Positions 8,319-17,328 of a stretch of DNA of 64,000 bases are shown one piece after another; the first letter of the stretch is position 1; every line of letters begins with the position of its first letter. Under the pieces are notes generated by a model that was not told the DNA's origin, did no database searches, and saw only the letters and a program-made list of their open reading frames with translations. This DNA comes from CAVPMW01 sp963706515 (lineage in GTDB: Bacteria > Chloroflexota > Anaerolineae > Anaerolineales > UBA4823). The stretch lies in assembly GCA_963706515.1 (NCBI GenBank), contig CAVPMW010000002.1:339950-403949 (forward strand). Direction: 5' to 3'. The translations under genes and the position numbers were made by a program.

Positions 8319-9213
8319 TCTTGGATTAGCTAATCCCGGATTAGCTAATCCAAGATTAGCTAACCAGCGTGTGGTCATCGTCGGCCTTGGGTTGATGGGC
8401 GGATCGCTGGCGTGGGTGCTGCAAGGAAAATGCAGGCTCCTGCTGGGTATCGACAGGGATTCCGCAACAGCGGCAGCCGCACAACAATCGGGTATTTTTT
8501 CTCGGGTCAGCACCCAGGCGAGTGAATTGCTTCCCGAAGCCGATCTGGTGATTTTGGCAACTCCGGTGGCAGCCATTATTCAAATACTTTCCGAGCTTCC
8601 CGCGCTCCATCCGTCCAATGCGGTCGTTTTCGACCTTGGCTCGACCAAAGCCGGCATACTTGAAGAGATGTATAAGCTGCCTGAGCGTTTCGATCCGGTT
8701 GGCGGTCACCCGATGTGCGGGAAGGAAACATCTTCATTCGCTGAAGCCGACCCAGGCATCTACCGGAATGCACGCTTCGCATTAGTCCCCCTTGCACGGA
8801 CTTCCAATTCAGCGCGCGTGCTCGTCGAGGAAGTCGTCTCTGCCGCAGGTTCGCTGCCCTTATGGCTGGATGCAGCTGCTCACGACCTTTGGACAGCCTG
8901 TACTAGTCACTTACCCTACCTTGTAGCAAATTCTTTGGCAGGGGTTACACCCCTAGAGTTTGCAGCCCTGGTAGGCAGCGGGTTTCGGGATACAACCCGC
9001 CTTGCCAGCGCAAACCTGGAAGTGATGCTGGATATTTTGCTCAGCAACCGGATCAATATTTTGGTCGCGGGAAGAGAATACCAGCAGCGATTCAGCAGCC
9101 TCCTCGCCGCGCTGGAATTGCAAGACCGCAGCCTGCTTGCGGATTTGCTCAGCCAGGGAGCTGATCAGCGCCGCAGGCTGCTGGATCAGCGGGATTTGAG
9201 CGTCGTTCCATGA
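8311..9213 (+). CDS. tyrA: Prephenate dehydrogenase
   Basis: The NAD(P)-binding motif VVIVGLGLMGGSLAW lies near residue 22, followed by FDLGSTKAGI and HPMCGKETSSF, the family's active-site region. The C-terminal half is helical. It oxidatively decarboxylates prephenate to 4-hydroxyphenylpyruvate. I chose ATG 8311, with GGAG at 8303-8306, over an earlier open frame that is inside aroF. The first 20 residues are an odd repeat (LANPG/LANPR/LANQR) encoded by a palindromic tandem repeat placed directly before the Rossmann fold. It overlaps aroA by ATGA. Confidence 0.93.
   Translation: MPDLGLANPGLANPRLANQRVVIVGLGLMGGSLAWVLQGKCRLLLGIDRDSATAAAAQQSGIFSRVSTQASELLPEADLVILATPVAAIIQILSELPALHPSNAVVFDLGSTKAGILEEMYKLPERFDPVGGHPMCGKETSSFAEADPGIYRNARFALVPLARTSNSARVLVEEVVSAAGSLPLWLDAAAHDLWTACTSHLPYLVANSLAGVTPLEFAALVGSGFRDTTRLASANLEVMLDILLSNRINILVAGREYQQRFSSLLAALELQDRSLLADLLSQGADQRRRLLDQRDLSVVP
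8323..8367 (+). repeat. Three tandem 15-bp units built on the palindrome GGATTAGCTAATCC
   Basis: Two perfect copies (8323-8336 and 8338-8351) and one variant (from 8353) sit inside the 5' end of tyrA, in frame, and add a five-residue repeat. Each full unit is a perfect 14-bp palindrome. Confidence 0.85.
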
Positions 9214-10562
9214 TCCTGAAGACCCATCCCGGACAGCCGCTTCGGGGAACGATAAAAGTACCCGGAGATAAATCATTATCCCACCGGGCAGCCTTGCTGG
9301 CAGCCATGGCTGAAGGGTACAGCATCATTGATAATTTTCTCGTTGCAGGGGTCACCCAGGCAATGTTGAATGGGCTTACGGCGTGCGGCATCCTAAACCA
9401 GCTTGAGGGAGATAGGCTCACTATCCAAGGGCAAGGCATTTCCGGATTTAATCCTCCTTCCGCCGAGCTAAATTGCGGAAATTCTGCGACGACCATCCGG
9501 CTGCTTGCCGGCGCGTTAGCGGCGGAAGGCATTCCAGCGATTCTGGACGGATCAGCCGGCCTGCGCCGCAGGCCGATGGACCGTATCGTTGCGCCATTGC
9601 AAGAGATGGGCGTGCCCATCCATGCCAGCGCTGGTGGCACGGCTCCATTGGAATTATCCGCGCGTCCAGCGGATAAGAAGTTAAAGGGGATCACTTACCG
9701 CCTTCCCGTTTCCAGTGCGCAGGTAAAATCCTGCCTGCTGCTGGCTGCCTTAGCCGCGGATGCTCCAACAACCCTGGTCGAGCCCGAAGCCTCGCGCGAT
9801 CACACCGAGCGAATGCTTACCGGCATGGGTGTGCGGGTGGAGGATCTCCCGGATATGGGCTATGCTGTTCACTCCGAAGGTAAGGAACACATGGTTCGCC
9901 TGTTTCCACCTGAGCCGAGGCGCCTGACCCCGCTGGATATATACCTGCCGGGAGACCTGTCTGCAGCAGCATTTCTGATCGTCGCCGCTCTGATAGTGCC
10001 TGGCTCGGACATCACCATCGAGAATGTCGGCTTGAACCCGACCCGCACCGGTCTGTTGGATGTTCTCGCCGCTATGGGTGCCAATTTGACGATCTTCGAG
10101 CAGGGCATGGCGGGCAATGAGCCTTTTGGCAGTGTTACTGCCCGCTACAGTGAGCTGGTTGGAATGGAGATACCCCACTCCCAGGTTGTGCGCATGATCG
10201 ATGAGTTCCCGACATTTGCGGTCGCTGCCTCACTTGCGGATGGCATTACCACGGTCCATGGAGCCGGCGAGCTGCGCCACAAAGAATCCGACCGGATCGC
10301 GAGCCTGACCGCGCTCAGCCGCCTGGGTGCAGGGATCGCTGAAACCTCAGATGGTTTTTCTATCCAGGGAACGAAACGCCTTACGGGCGGCAGCTTCCCT
10401 CCGAGTGGAGACCACCGCATGAGCATGGCATTCGCTGTCGCCGGATTGGCTGCTCAAACCCCGGTGGAGCTGGCTGGAGCTGAGATTATCGCAGAATCGT
10501 ACCCGGGATTCGTGGATGCCCTCCGCCAGCTCGGTGCAGATTTGGAGATGCTGCCAGGCTAA
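9210..10562 (+). CDS. aroA: 3-phosphoshikimate 1-carboxyvinyltransferase (EPSP synthase)
   Basis: 450 aa, full length. Substrate-binding motifs: GDKSLSHRAALLAA near residue 20, LNCGNSATTIRLLAG near 90, RLPVSSAQVKSCLL near 165, and LRHKESDRI plus GDHRMSMAFAVAGL towards the C-terminus. It transfers enolpyruvate from PEP to shikimate-3-phosphate. The Gly in LNCGNSATT and the residues around it are the usual glyphosate-contact area. Translation is probably coupled to tyrA by the ATGA overlap. Confidence 0.97.
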   Translation: MILKTHPGQPLRGTIKVPGDKSLSHRAALLAAMAEGYSIIDNFLVAGVTQAMLNGLTACGILNQLEGDRLTIQGQGISGFNPPSAELNCGNSATTIRLLAGALAAEGIPAILDGSAGLRRRPMDRIVAPLQEMGVPIHASAGGTAPLELSARPADKKLKGITYRLPVSSAQVKSCLLLAALAADAPTTLVEPEASRDHTERMLTGMGVRVEDLPDMGYAVHSEGKEHMVRLFPPEPRRLTPLDIYLPGDLSAAAFLIVAALIVPGSDITIENVGLNPTRTGLLDVLAAMGANLTIFEQGMAGNEPFGSVTARYSELVGMEIPHSQVVRMIDEFPTFAVAASLADGITTVHGAGELRHKESDRIASLTALSRLGAGIAETSDGFSIQGTKRLTGGSFPPSGDHRMSMAFAVAGLAAQTPVELAGAEIIAESYPGFVDALRQLGADLEMLPG

Positions 10563-10567
10563 GCCTT

Positions 10568-11461
10568 ATGACCAGAAACTACCGGTTCGGCATCCTCGGC
10601 TGGCCATTGGAGCAGAGCCTCTCGCCGTTGATTCACCAGGCAGCCCTTGCTGACTGTGGGTTGTCTGGTGAATACAACCTTTATCCGGTGCAAGCCGACC
10701 CGCTGGACACAGCCGCCATCGGCAATCTCCTGGCTGAGGTGCGTTCTGGCAAGCTGGATGGGTTAAATGTGACGATCCCGTTCAAACAAACCGTCCTCGA
10801 TTATCTCGACGAGCTTTCTCCAACTGCAAGGGCAATCGGTGCGGTGAACACGATTTATCAGCGAAACGGCCTGCTCCTGGGCGATAATACCGACGCACCG
10901 GGCTTCCTCCAGGATTTGCGGAATTTGGGTTGGTTTGACGAGCTGAGTGCGCGCAGCTCCGTCCTGGTTCTAGGCGCAGGGGGTGCAGCGCGGGCAATTG
11001 TCTATGCTTTACTGCAGCCTGGATGCAAACTGGCTGTGGCCTCCCGCCGGCAAGGACAGGCGGAAGACCTGATCCGGAGTATTCTCCAGCAATTTCAGCC
11101 TGCTGTTCCGGGCGCGTTACAGGCATGTACTTTACAAAAAGGATTTCTGTCCGAAATGCCCCAGCCGGACCTGGTGGTGAACACTACCCCAGCCGGAATG
11201 ATCCCCGGCGTCCAGCAGTCTCCCTGGCCAATAGGCGAGCCGTTTCCAGCAAACGCCCGGGTGTATGACCTGATCTATAAGCCGTCGACAACCCTTTTCA
11301 TGGAACAGGCCAGGGGATCGGGCCTGGCAACTGCTAACGGCTTGGGAATGCTCGTCGAGCAAGCGCTTCTAAGTTTTGAATGTTGGACAGGAACCCGGCC
11401 GGATAAAGAAGCGATTTTCTTCGCGTTAGCTAAATCTGACAGAAAAGAGGTAGACATTTGA
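10568..11461 (+). CDS. aroE: Shikimate dehydrogenase
   Basis: 297 aa. The shikimate-binding start has GWPLEQSLSPLIHQAA, and NVTIPFK (Lys active site), GAVNTI and GDNTDAPGF are all present. The NADP-binding loop VLVLGAGGAARAI lies near 140, with NTTPAGM later. It reduces 3-dehydroshikimate. It begins 5 bases after aroA and overlaps the aminotransferase start by ATTTGATCC (ending at 11461). Confidence 0.96.
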   Translation: MTRNYRFGILGWPLEQSLSPLIHQAALADCGLSGEYNLYPVQADPLDTAAIGNLLAEVRSGKLDGLNVTIPFKQTVLDYLDELSPTARAIGAVNTIYQRNGLLLGDNTDAPGFLQDLRNLGWFDELSARSSVLVLGAGGAARAIVYALLQPGCKLAVASRRQGQAEDLIRSILQQFQPAVPGALQACTLQKGFLSEMPQPDLVVNTTPAGMIPGVQQSPWPIGEPFPANARVYDLIYKPSTTLFMEQARGSGLATANGLGMLVEQALLSFECWTGTRPDKEAIFFALAKSDRKEVDI

Positions 11462-12640
11462 TCCCTCCATCGCAGCGCATGCAAAGGATGCAAGTCCATT
11501 TTTTTGCTTCCATCGAGACACGCGTTCAAGAACTGGTTTCCCAAGGATGCGATGTAGTCCGTCTGGACATTGGTTCTCCCGACATGCCCCCCCACCCACT
11601 CATTATCCAGGCATTGCAAGCCTCGGTGGAAAAAGCAAACAAACATGGCTACCAGCCGCACAGCGGTCCCCGCGCGTTGCGCGAAGCCTGGGTGGAGATG
11701 TATCGCAAGATATACGGTGTGCAGCTGGATCCGGACCGCGAGCTCGTCCCCTTGATTGGCTCCAAAGAGGGCATTTTCAACCTGATGATGGCGCTGGTGA
11801 ACCCGGGCGACGTTGTGCTCATCCCCGACCCCGGATACATCACCTACACCCGCGGAGTGCAGTTTGCGGGTGGCGAGCCATATTACCTCCCATTGGAAAA
11901 GGACTCCGGCTATTTACCCGACCTGGAAAGTGTCCCTCAGGAAGTTCTGCGCCGGTCACGCGTGCTTTGGTTGAACTATCCCAATAACCCCACCGCGGCG
12001 ATCGCGCCTGAGAAGTTCTTCGAGCGGGCCGTTGAATTTGCCCGCCTAAACCATCTATTGATCTGCCACGATGCTGCCTACACCCAGGTGACATTTGATG
12101 GTTATCGCGCTCCCAGTCTGTTATCCGTGCCTGGTGCGCAGGAAGTGGCAGTCGAATTCAATACCCTATCGAAATCGCACAACATGGCTGGCTGGCGAGT
12201 TGCAGCCGCCCTGGGCAATTCGTCGGCTGTGAAGACCTTGCTGACTTTGAAGACAAACCTGGACAGCAGCCATTTTTTGCCGGTTATGGAGGCAGCCACC
12301 GTCGCCATGTCCGGCGACCAATCCTGGCTGCTCAGCAGGAATCTGGAGTATCAGCAGCGCAGGGACCTGGTTTATCAAGGTCTCGTCAGGTGTGGGCTTG
12401 AGGTTGAGCTGCCACAGGCGTCGCTATACCTCTGGGCGCACGTTCCGCCAGGTTTGAGCTCTGAGGAGTTTTCGAAGGGGCTTTTAGAGAATGCCCTGGT
12501 GAGTGTGACGCCGGGCACGGTGTTTGGAGCGTCATGGGGAGGGATATTTCCGGATATCCATCACAGCTCCCTTGGAGCGCCTGGAGCTGGCAATGGGACG
12601 CCTGGAGAGGTGGGTGAAAGATGGGCTTGCGGTTTCTTAG
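11458..12640 (+). CDS. Class I aminotransferase (probable aromatic or LL-DAP-type), frameshift near C-terminus
   Basis: PLP fold-type I enzyme. Visible are the substrate loop DIGSPDMPPHP, LIGSKEGIFNL, NYPNNPTAAI, CHDAAYTQ and the PLP lysine in NTLSKSHNMAGWRVA. The frame breaks near 12,528 after GTVFG; the correct continuation is RHGEGYFRIS to a TAG at 12638-12640, which contains the Arg that binds the substrate carboxylate. It overlaps the start of aroC by 20 bases. Inside this operon a role in transaminating 4-hydroxyphenylpyruvate is likely, although sequence resemblance to LL-diaminopimelate aminotransferases leaves the substrate open. The start codon is probably TTG at 11458. Confidence 0.85.
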
Positions 12641-13794
12641 TGCGGGTGAATCACACGGCCCGCTGTTGACCGGCATACTGGAAGGGTTGCCTGCTGGATT
12701 GACATGTAAATGAAGAATATATCTCCGTAGAGCTTGCCAGGCGCCAGAGCGGAACCGGCGCAGGCGCTCGGATGAAGATCGAAAGAGATTCTGCCAGGTT
12801 TACCGCGGGGATCATGGAAGGATTGACCACCGGAGCCCCGGTCGCCTTTACGATTGAGAACCTGGATCACGAAAAATGGCGCGGCCGCTCGATCGAGCCG
12901 TTCACGGTCCCCCGCCCCGGTCATGTCGACCTGGCAGCCGCGCTTAAATACCGTTATACCGACCTGCGACCTGGGTTGGAGCGCGCCTCCGCTCGCGAGA
13001 CAGCCGTGCGCGTGGTGGTCGGAGGGCTGTGCAAGCTCCTCCTGGCAGAATTCGGCATCCGGGTTGGGGGCTACGTTATCTCGATCGGCAGCATTGAAGC
13101 TGATCTCGAGAATATTCCATTCGAGCAGCGCATTGAAGGAGCTCTTACCAGCCCGGTTGCCTGCCCGCTCGAGCCAGCCAGCCAGTCCATGGAATCACTC
13201 ATCAAAGAGGTCATGCAAGCCAGGGATACCCTGGGAGGTGTCATCGAAGTCGTGGCTTTAGGATTGCCGGTTGGGTTGGGCTCGCACGTCCATTGGGACC
13301 GGCGTCTGGAAGCTCGTTTAGGTGCGGCGGTGTTGAGCATCCAGGCCATACGCGGGGTTGAGATCGGACCAGCATTTGAGAATGCCCATCTGCGCGGCAC
13401 TCAGGCGCAGGACGAGATTTACCTCAACCGCGGCGTTCTCTACCGTAAATCTACCCGCTCTGGAGGCCTGGAAGGCGGCATAACGATCGGCAGCCCCCTG
13501 GTGATCCGGGCAGCCATGAAGCCGATTGCGACTACCTTGAAACCGCAAGACAGCGTGGATCTGTTGGCTGGTGCGGAGGTCGAGACGCATTACGAGCGGT
13601 CCGATTTCTGCCCGGTGCCGCGCGCAGTGCCGATTGTCGAGGCGATGGTGGCGTTCATCCTGGCAGATGCACTGCTGGAGAAGATCGGCGGAGATTCGCT
13701 CGCCGAGATGCTCCCCCGGTTCAGCAGCCTGAACAGCGCAAGCCTGGACTCTTTATCGATCGACGGGCAGGCTCACCTCTGGTGGCCTGAATAG
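12621..13794 (+). CDS. aroC: Chorismate synthase, frameshift near 12,701
   Basis: It starts MGLRFLSAGESHGPLLTGIL, the AroC signature. After LPAGLT an extra base near 12,701 breaks the frame; removing it gives VNEEYISVELARRQSG and on into GARMKIERD. Further motifs are TTGAPVAF, RPGHVDLAAALKY, RASARETA and the C-terminal RSDFCPVPRAVPI. It uses reduced FMN to eliminate phosphate from EPSP and yield chorismate. The start ATG 12621 lies inside the end of the aminotransferase gene. Length after correction is normal for the family. Confidence 0.93.
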
Positions 13795-13815
13795 ACTAGC
13801 CATGGTGCCTTAGGC

Positions 13816-15372
13816 ATGTTGCCTTCTGAGATTATCTTTATCTACGGTCCGCCTGGCGCGGGGAAAAGCTCGACCGGCTTAATCCTGGCAGAGGCACTGG
13901 GTCTGGCGTTTCATGACCTGGATCAGGAGATCGAACAGGCAGCAGGTAAATCAATTCCGGACCTCTTTGCGAGTAAAGGTGAAGCAGGTTTTCGCGAGCT
14001 CGAGAAAAAGAGGCTGGACGATCTGCTGCGTATGGGTCCCGCGGTCATTGCCCTGGGCGGTGGCGCCTTGCTCGACCCGCAAGCCCGCGCGCAGGTTGAG
14101 GGGACAGGGCGAGTGGTCTGCCTGGGTGCTGCGCTTCCCACCCTGCTGGAGCGTTTGCGCAGCGAACCAGGGTCCCGCCCGCTGATCGCGGCTGGTGAAG
14201 ATCAGCTGGCGGCGCTCCTTGAAAACCGTCGGGCGCATTACGCTTCTTTCCCTGTTCAAATTTTCACCGATAATTTATCGCCGCAGCAGGTCGCGGCTGA
14301 GGTTCAGCTCCGGCTGGGTCGTTTGCGCGTGAGCGGGATGGGCGAAAGCTACGATGTTTTAATCGAAGCGAGTGGCTTTAAGCATATCGCAGCCTGGCTG
14401 CAGTGTAGAGGGCTGCACGGCCCCCTTGCAGTCGTATGCGATGAGAATGTCGCCGCGCTCTACGGTGAGGGCTCCCTGGCTCACTTCAAGGACGGAGGTT
14501 TCAGTGCAGAGTTAATCGTATTACCGCCTGGCGAGGCTGCGAAGGAGATTGGAACGGTTGCCAGGCTGTGGGCGCAGTTCCTGGAGCTGGGGCTGGAGCG
14601 GCGCAGCACCGTGATCGCTCTAGGCGGTGGTGTAATCAGCGACCTCGCCGGTTTCGCCGCGGCAACCTTTATGCGCGGCGTCCCATGGATGATCGTGCCA
14701 ACCTCTCTGCTTGGTATGGTTGACGCCAGCCTGGGAGGCAAAACCGGCATCGATCTTCCTGCAGGTAAGAATCTGGCTGGAGCCTTCTACCCGCCGCGGC
14801 TGGTTCTCGTCGATCCAGTGTTTCTGGATACACTTCCGTTGCCGGAAATGCGCTGCGGTATGGCAGAAGTCGTCAAGGCAGGTGTTATTGCGGATGCGGA
14901 ATTATTTGCCTTGTGTGCGCACGGCTGGGAGGCAGTCCTGGAGCAGCGGCTGGAAATCATTCGCAGGGCGATCGCAGTAAAGGTCGAGGTGATCAAAGCT
15001 GACCCATTTGAAGGCGGCCTGCGCGAGGTGCTAAATTTCGGGCATACCGTCGGTCACGCGGTCGAGAAATCGGCTGCGTACCGGATGAGCCACGGAGAGG
15101 CCGTCGCAATCGGGATGGTCCTCGAAACCCGCCTGGCTGAAATGCTCGCTCTGGCTGAGCCGGGCCTCGCTGCACAAATTGGTTCGGTGCTGGAAACCAT
15201 AGGGTTGCCCATTCGGGTGCCCTCCAGCCTTTCCCCAGAGAGTATCATGCGGGCAATGGGCAGCGATAAAAAAAGGCAGGCTGGGAAATATCGTTTTTCC
15301 CTGCCGGTGAGAGTTGGCAAGGTGCTGACCGGAGTTGAGGTCGCGGAGGAGATGCTGTGGTCGCTGTTTTAA
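13816..15372 (+). CDS. aroKB: Bifunctional shikimate kinase / 3-dehydroquinate synthase fusion
   Basis: 518 aa, two enzymes in one chain. Residues 1-165 are shikimate kinase: P-loop GPPGAGKSS, DLDQEIE and the GGGALL motif. Residues about 172-518 are dehydroquinate synthase: LPPGEAAKE, IALGGGVISDLAGFAAATFMRG, PTSLLGMVDASLGGKTGI, MAEVVKAG and NFGHTVGHAVE with metal-binding His/Glu residues. The fusion catalyses steps 2 and 5 of the pathway; a similar fusion is known from Thermotoga. The coding region is continuous with no frameshift. aroQ begins within its last codons. Confidence 0.95.
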   Translation: MLPSEIIFIYGPPGAGKSSTGLILAEALGLAFHDLDQEIEQAAGKSIPDLFASKGEAGFRELEKKRLDDLLRMGPAVIALGGGALLDPQARAQVEGTGRVVCLGAALPTLLERLRSEPGSRPLIAAGEDQLAALLENRRAHYASFPVQIFTDNLSPQQVAAEVQLRLGRLRVSGMGESYDVLIEASGFKHIAAWLQCRGLHGPLAVVCDENVAALYGEGSLAHFKDGGFSAELIVLPPGEAAKEIGTVARLWAQFLELGLERRSTVIALGGGVISDLAGFAAATFMRGVPWMIVPTSLLGMVDASLGGKTGIDLPAGKNLAGAFYPPRLVLVDPVFLDTLPLPEMRCGMAEVVKAGVIADAELFALCAHGWEAVLEQRLEIIRRAIAVKVEVIKADPFEGGLREVLNFGHTVGHAVEKSAAYRMSHGEAVAIGMVLETRLAEMLALAEPGLAAQIGSVLETIGLPIRVPSSLSPESIMRAMGSDKKRQAGKYRFSLPVRVGKVLTGVEVAEEMLWSLF

Positions 15373-15794
15373 TCTTACATGGTCCAAATTTAAATCTGAC
15401 CGGTAAACGGGAGCCTGAGATCTACGGCAGGATTACCCTGGACGAGATCGATGCGAGCCTGGTCGAGCTGGGTACCCAGTCCGGCGTGGAAGTCCGCACG
15501 CTGCAATCTAACAGCGAGGGCGTTCTGATTGATGCCCTGCACGATGCGATGAGCTGGGCCGATGGAGTGCTGATCAACCCCGGTGGATATACCCACAGCT
15601 CGGTCGCCCTGCGCGATGCAATCACTGCAATCGGCATCCCGGTGATCGAAGTTCATCTCTCCAATATTTTTTCAAGAGAAGAGTTCCGCCAGAAGTCGGT
15701 CACCCTCCCGGCTTGCGTCGGGTTGGTCGCCGGGTTCGGTAAGAAGTCGTACGAGTTGGCGTTTTTGGCTTTATTAGGATTGTTTGGAATGTGA
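15357..15794 (+). CDS. aroQ: 3-dehydroquinate dehydratase, type II
   Basis: 145 aa, the normal size for the dodecameric type II enzyme. It begins VAVLILHGPNLNLTGKREPEIYG (split here: HGPNLNLTGKRE carries the conserved Asn/Arg, Tyr in EIYG is catalytic) and has the substrate loop NPGGYTHSSVALRDA and EVHLSN. The start GTG 15357 overlaps the end of aroKB by 16 bases. It is the last gene of the operon and completes the seven shikimate steps. Confidence 0.95.
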   Translation: MVAVLILHGPNLNLTGKREPEIYGRITLDEIDASLVELGTQSGVEVRTLQSNSEGVLIDALHDAMSWADGVLINPGGYTHSSVALRDAITAIGIPVIEVHLSNIFSREEFRQKSVTLPACVGLVAGFGKKSYELAFLALLGLFGM

Positions 15795-15875
15795 TGGTGG
15801 TTATTATATACTTTGGGGTTTATGGCTATGCGCAATAATTGATTTTGACGAAAACTATTCACCAATACCTAGCAA

Positions 15876-15907
15876 GCAGCACGGCAGGCATTTCCCTGCC
15901 GTGCTGC
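15876..15907. terminator. Strong hairpin between convergent genes
   Basis: A 13-bp perfect stem, GCAGCACGGCAGG (15876-15888) with its complement (15895-15907), and a 6-base loop, placed between the aroQ end and the stop of the oppositely oriented M24 gene. There is no clear T tract on either side, so function as a terminator is inferred from position. Confidence 0.45.
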
Positions 15908-15973
15908 ACTATCACCGAGCTCAGAGCGGCCAGTTGGCTTATTCCGCGCTGGCTGCTCATCTGGGCTTGCCGC

Positions 15974-17065
15974 TCAGGTCACCTCCAGGACGGCTGGTCT
16001 CGTAATGGTCTGCCCGCCGGTTTCGACCTCCAGAGATGGCCAGCCCGATATCTGCGTCGCCTGCTCGTTCTCGCTTTCACCGACCAGGATCGTATCCTCG
16101 CTCTTTATTCCCTGGATCGAAGGATTCCAGGCGTATGCCTGTCCCAATCGGACCGGCACCTGGGACCCGGGCAGTCCGAAAAACTCGCGCGGCTCATACG
16201 CCGCGGCTCCGCCTTGATGGTGGTCTTTCCATTCGTCCGGGTAGCCGACCTCCTTATAGGCTTGCAGCTCGCGCTCGATGACTTCCCCCAGTGTCGCCCC
16301 AGGACGCGTAACCTGGATCAGTACAGCATCGATATACGCACACGCCTTTTCTTTTTGACGTAGGTCCTCCGGAAGGCTCCCAAAATGGATCAGGCGTGTA
16401 ATTGAAGCCACCAGCCCGCCCCGCCGCCCGCACAGGACCAGCATTGCGTATTTTTCCAGCTTCTTCGTGGTCGGCAAAGGATGGCGAAAAGCAAAAATCC
16501 TTTCGTCCGTCGCCACCAGGTTGACAATAGCCTGCAAGCCGCGGATCTCAGCTTCCTGCGACACGCGCCCGGCGATCTCGTGCTCGCTCATTCCCGGTCG
16601 CACCGCATGGATAGAGGCGTCCATTGTCGCCGCGCACAGCCGGGAAACCATCCTGAAGCGTTCCGTTTCCTCCGGGGTAAGCCAGGCTCTCAGCTGTGAA
16701 ATCTCATCGCTCAGGTCCTTCATTCCGCTTTGCCCGCCGTCCGAGCCTAATTTCATCCCGCGTATGGCTTGCCGGAGATCATCAGAGTAGGTATACCAGG
16801 GAAATACCTGAAATTCCCAGCCTTGCAGGTTCAGCTGCTCTTCCTTCTCAAGGCGGGGCGCCTCGATATTTGTGGTAAATATTTTGCAGTACTGCGGGGT
16901 GACCAGCAAATCCGCCACGCCGTTCGTGCTGGCTGTATTCACAAAAGATGCAGCTCCGCAAGTTGCCCAGGCAAAGCTGGATACTTTTTGCAGGAGTATG
17001 CCATCCAGTTTTTTTTGCTCGATCATTTCTACCATTCGAGAGTATTTTGTTTGAAATTCCAGCAT
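15974..17065 (-). CDS. M24-family (Xaa-Pro aminopeptidase-like) protein, probably catalytically degenerate
   Basis: 363 aa with the creatinase-like N-terminal domain and the pita-bread C-terminal domain. In active M24 enzymes five metal ligands (Asp, Asp, His, Glu, Glu) are needed. Here the region that normally carries both Asp reads CGRRGGLVASITR, and the first Glu position reads AWNPSIQG. Only the His in DHHQGG and the last Glu in KSEDTILV are recognisable. So either the metal site is lost or differently built. The gene runs towards aroQ; M24 genes commonly neighbour aroQ in other bacteria. The start is ATG 17065. Confidence 0.8.
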   Translation of the reverse strand: MLEFQTKYSRMVEMIEQKKLDGILLQKVSSFAWATCGAASFVNTASTNGVADLLVTPQYCKIFTTNIEAPRLEKEEQLNLQGWEFQVFPWYTYSDDLRQAIRGMKLGSDGGQSGMKDLSDEISQLRAWLTPEETERFRMVSRLCAATMDASIHAVRPGMSEHEIAGRVSQEAEIRGLQAIVNLVATDERIFAFRHPLPTTKKLEKYAMLVLCGRRGGLVASITRLIHFGSLPEDLRQKEKACAYIDAVLIQVTRPGATLGEVIERELQAYKEVGYPDEWKDHHQGGAAAYEPREFFGLPGSQVPVRLGQAYAWNPSIQGIKSEDTILVGESENEQATQISGWPSLEVETGGQTITRPAVLEVT

Positions 17066-17168
17066 CGTGTTTTCTCCAGTGTATTAGATTATCGGTTTGA
17101 TCCACTCTATTATATTCGCGTCAATGAGTTTCATCATAAATTAAATTATCAATTCGGTGATCTCTTGC

Positions 17169-17219
17169 GGCTAAAGCCCGCGGGGCAAACCTGTGGGTGG
17201 TTTACCGGCGGGTTTAGCC
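17169..17219. repeat. Imperfect intergenic inverted repeat
   Basis: GGCTAAAGCCCGCGGGGCAA at the left matches, with a few changes, the reverse complement of the right arm that ends in GGGTTTAGCC; the spacer is about 6 bases. It lies between the upstream side of the M24 gene and the LysM gene terminator and could be a REP-like element. Confidence 0.5.
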
Positions 17220-17276
17220 GGCGGGACTGGCTGAGCTGCTAAATAAATTATCCTGATAACTCCCGGATTAAATAAC

Positions 17277-17305
17277 AAAACCCCGGAGTCAGTCTCCAGG
17301 GTTTT
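17277..17305 (-). terminator. Rho-independent terminator after the LysM gene
   Basis: AAAACCC-GGAG and CTCC-GGGTTTT arms (12-base arms with one mismatch) flank a short loop; read on the reverse strand the hairpin ends in GGTTTTGTTATTT. It lies about 25 bases past the stop of the LysM gene. Confidence 0.65.
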
Positions 17306-17328
17306 GATGTCTCACAGTCTTTATAGTT

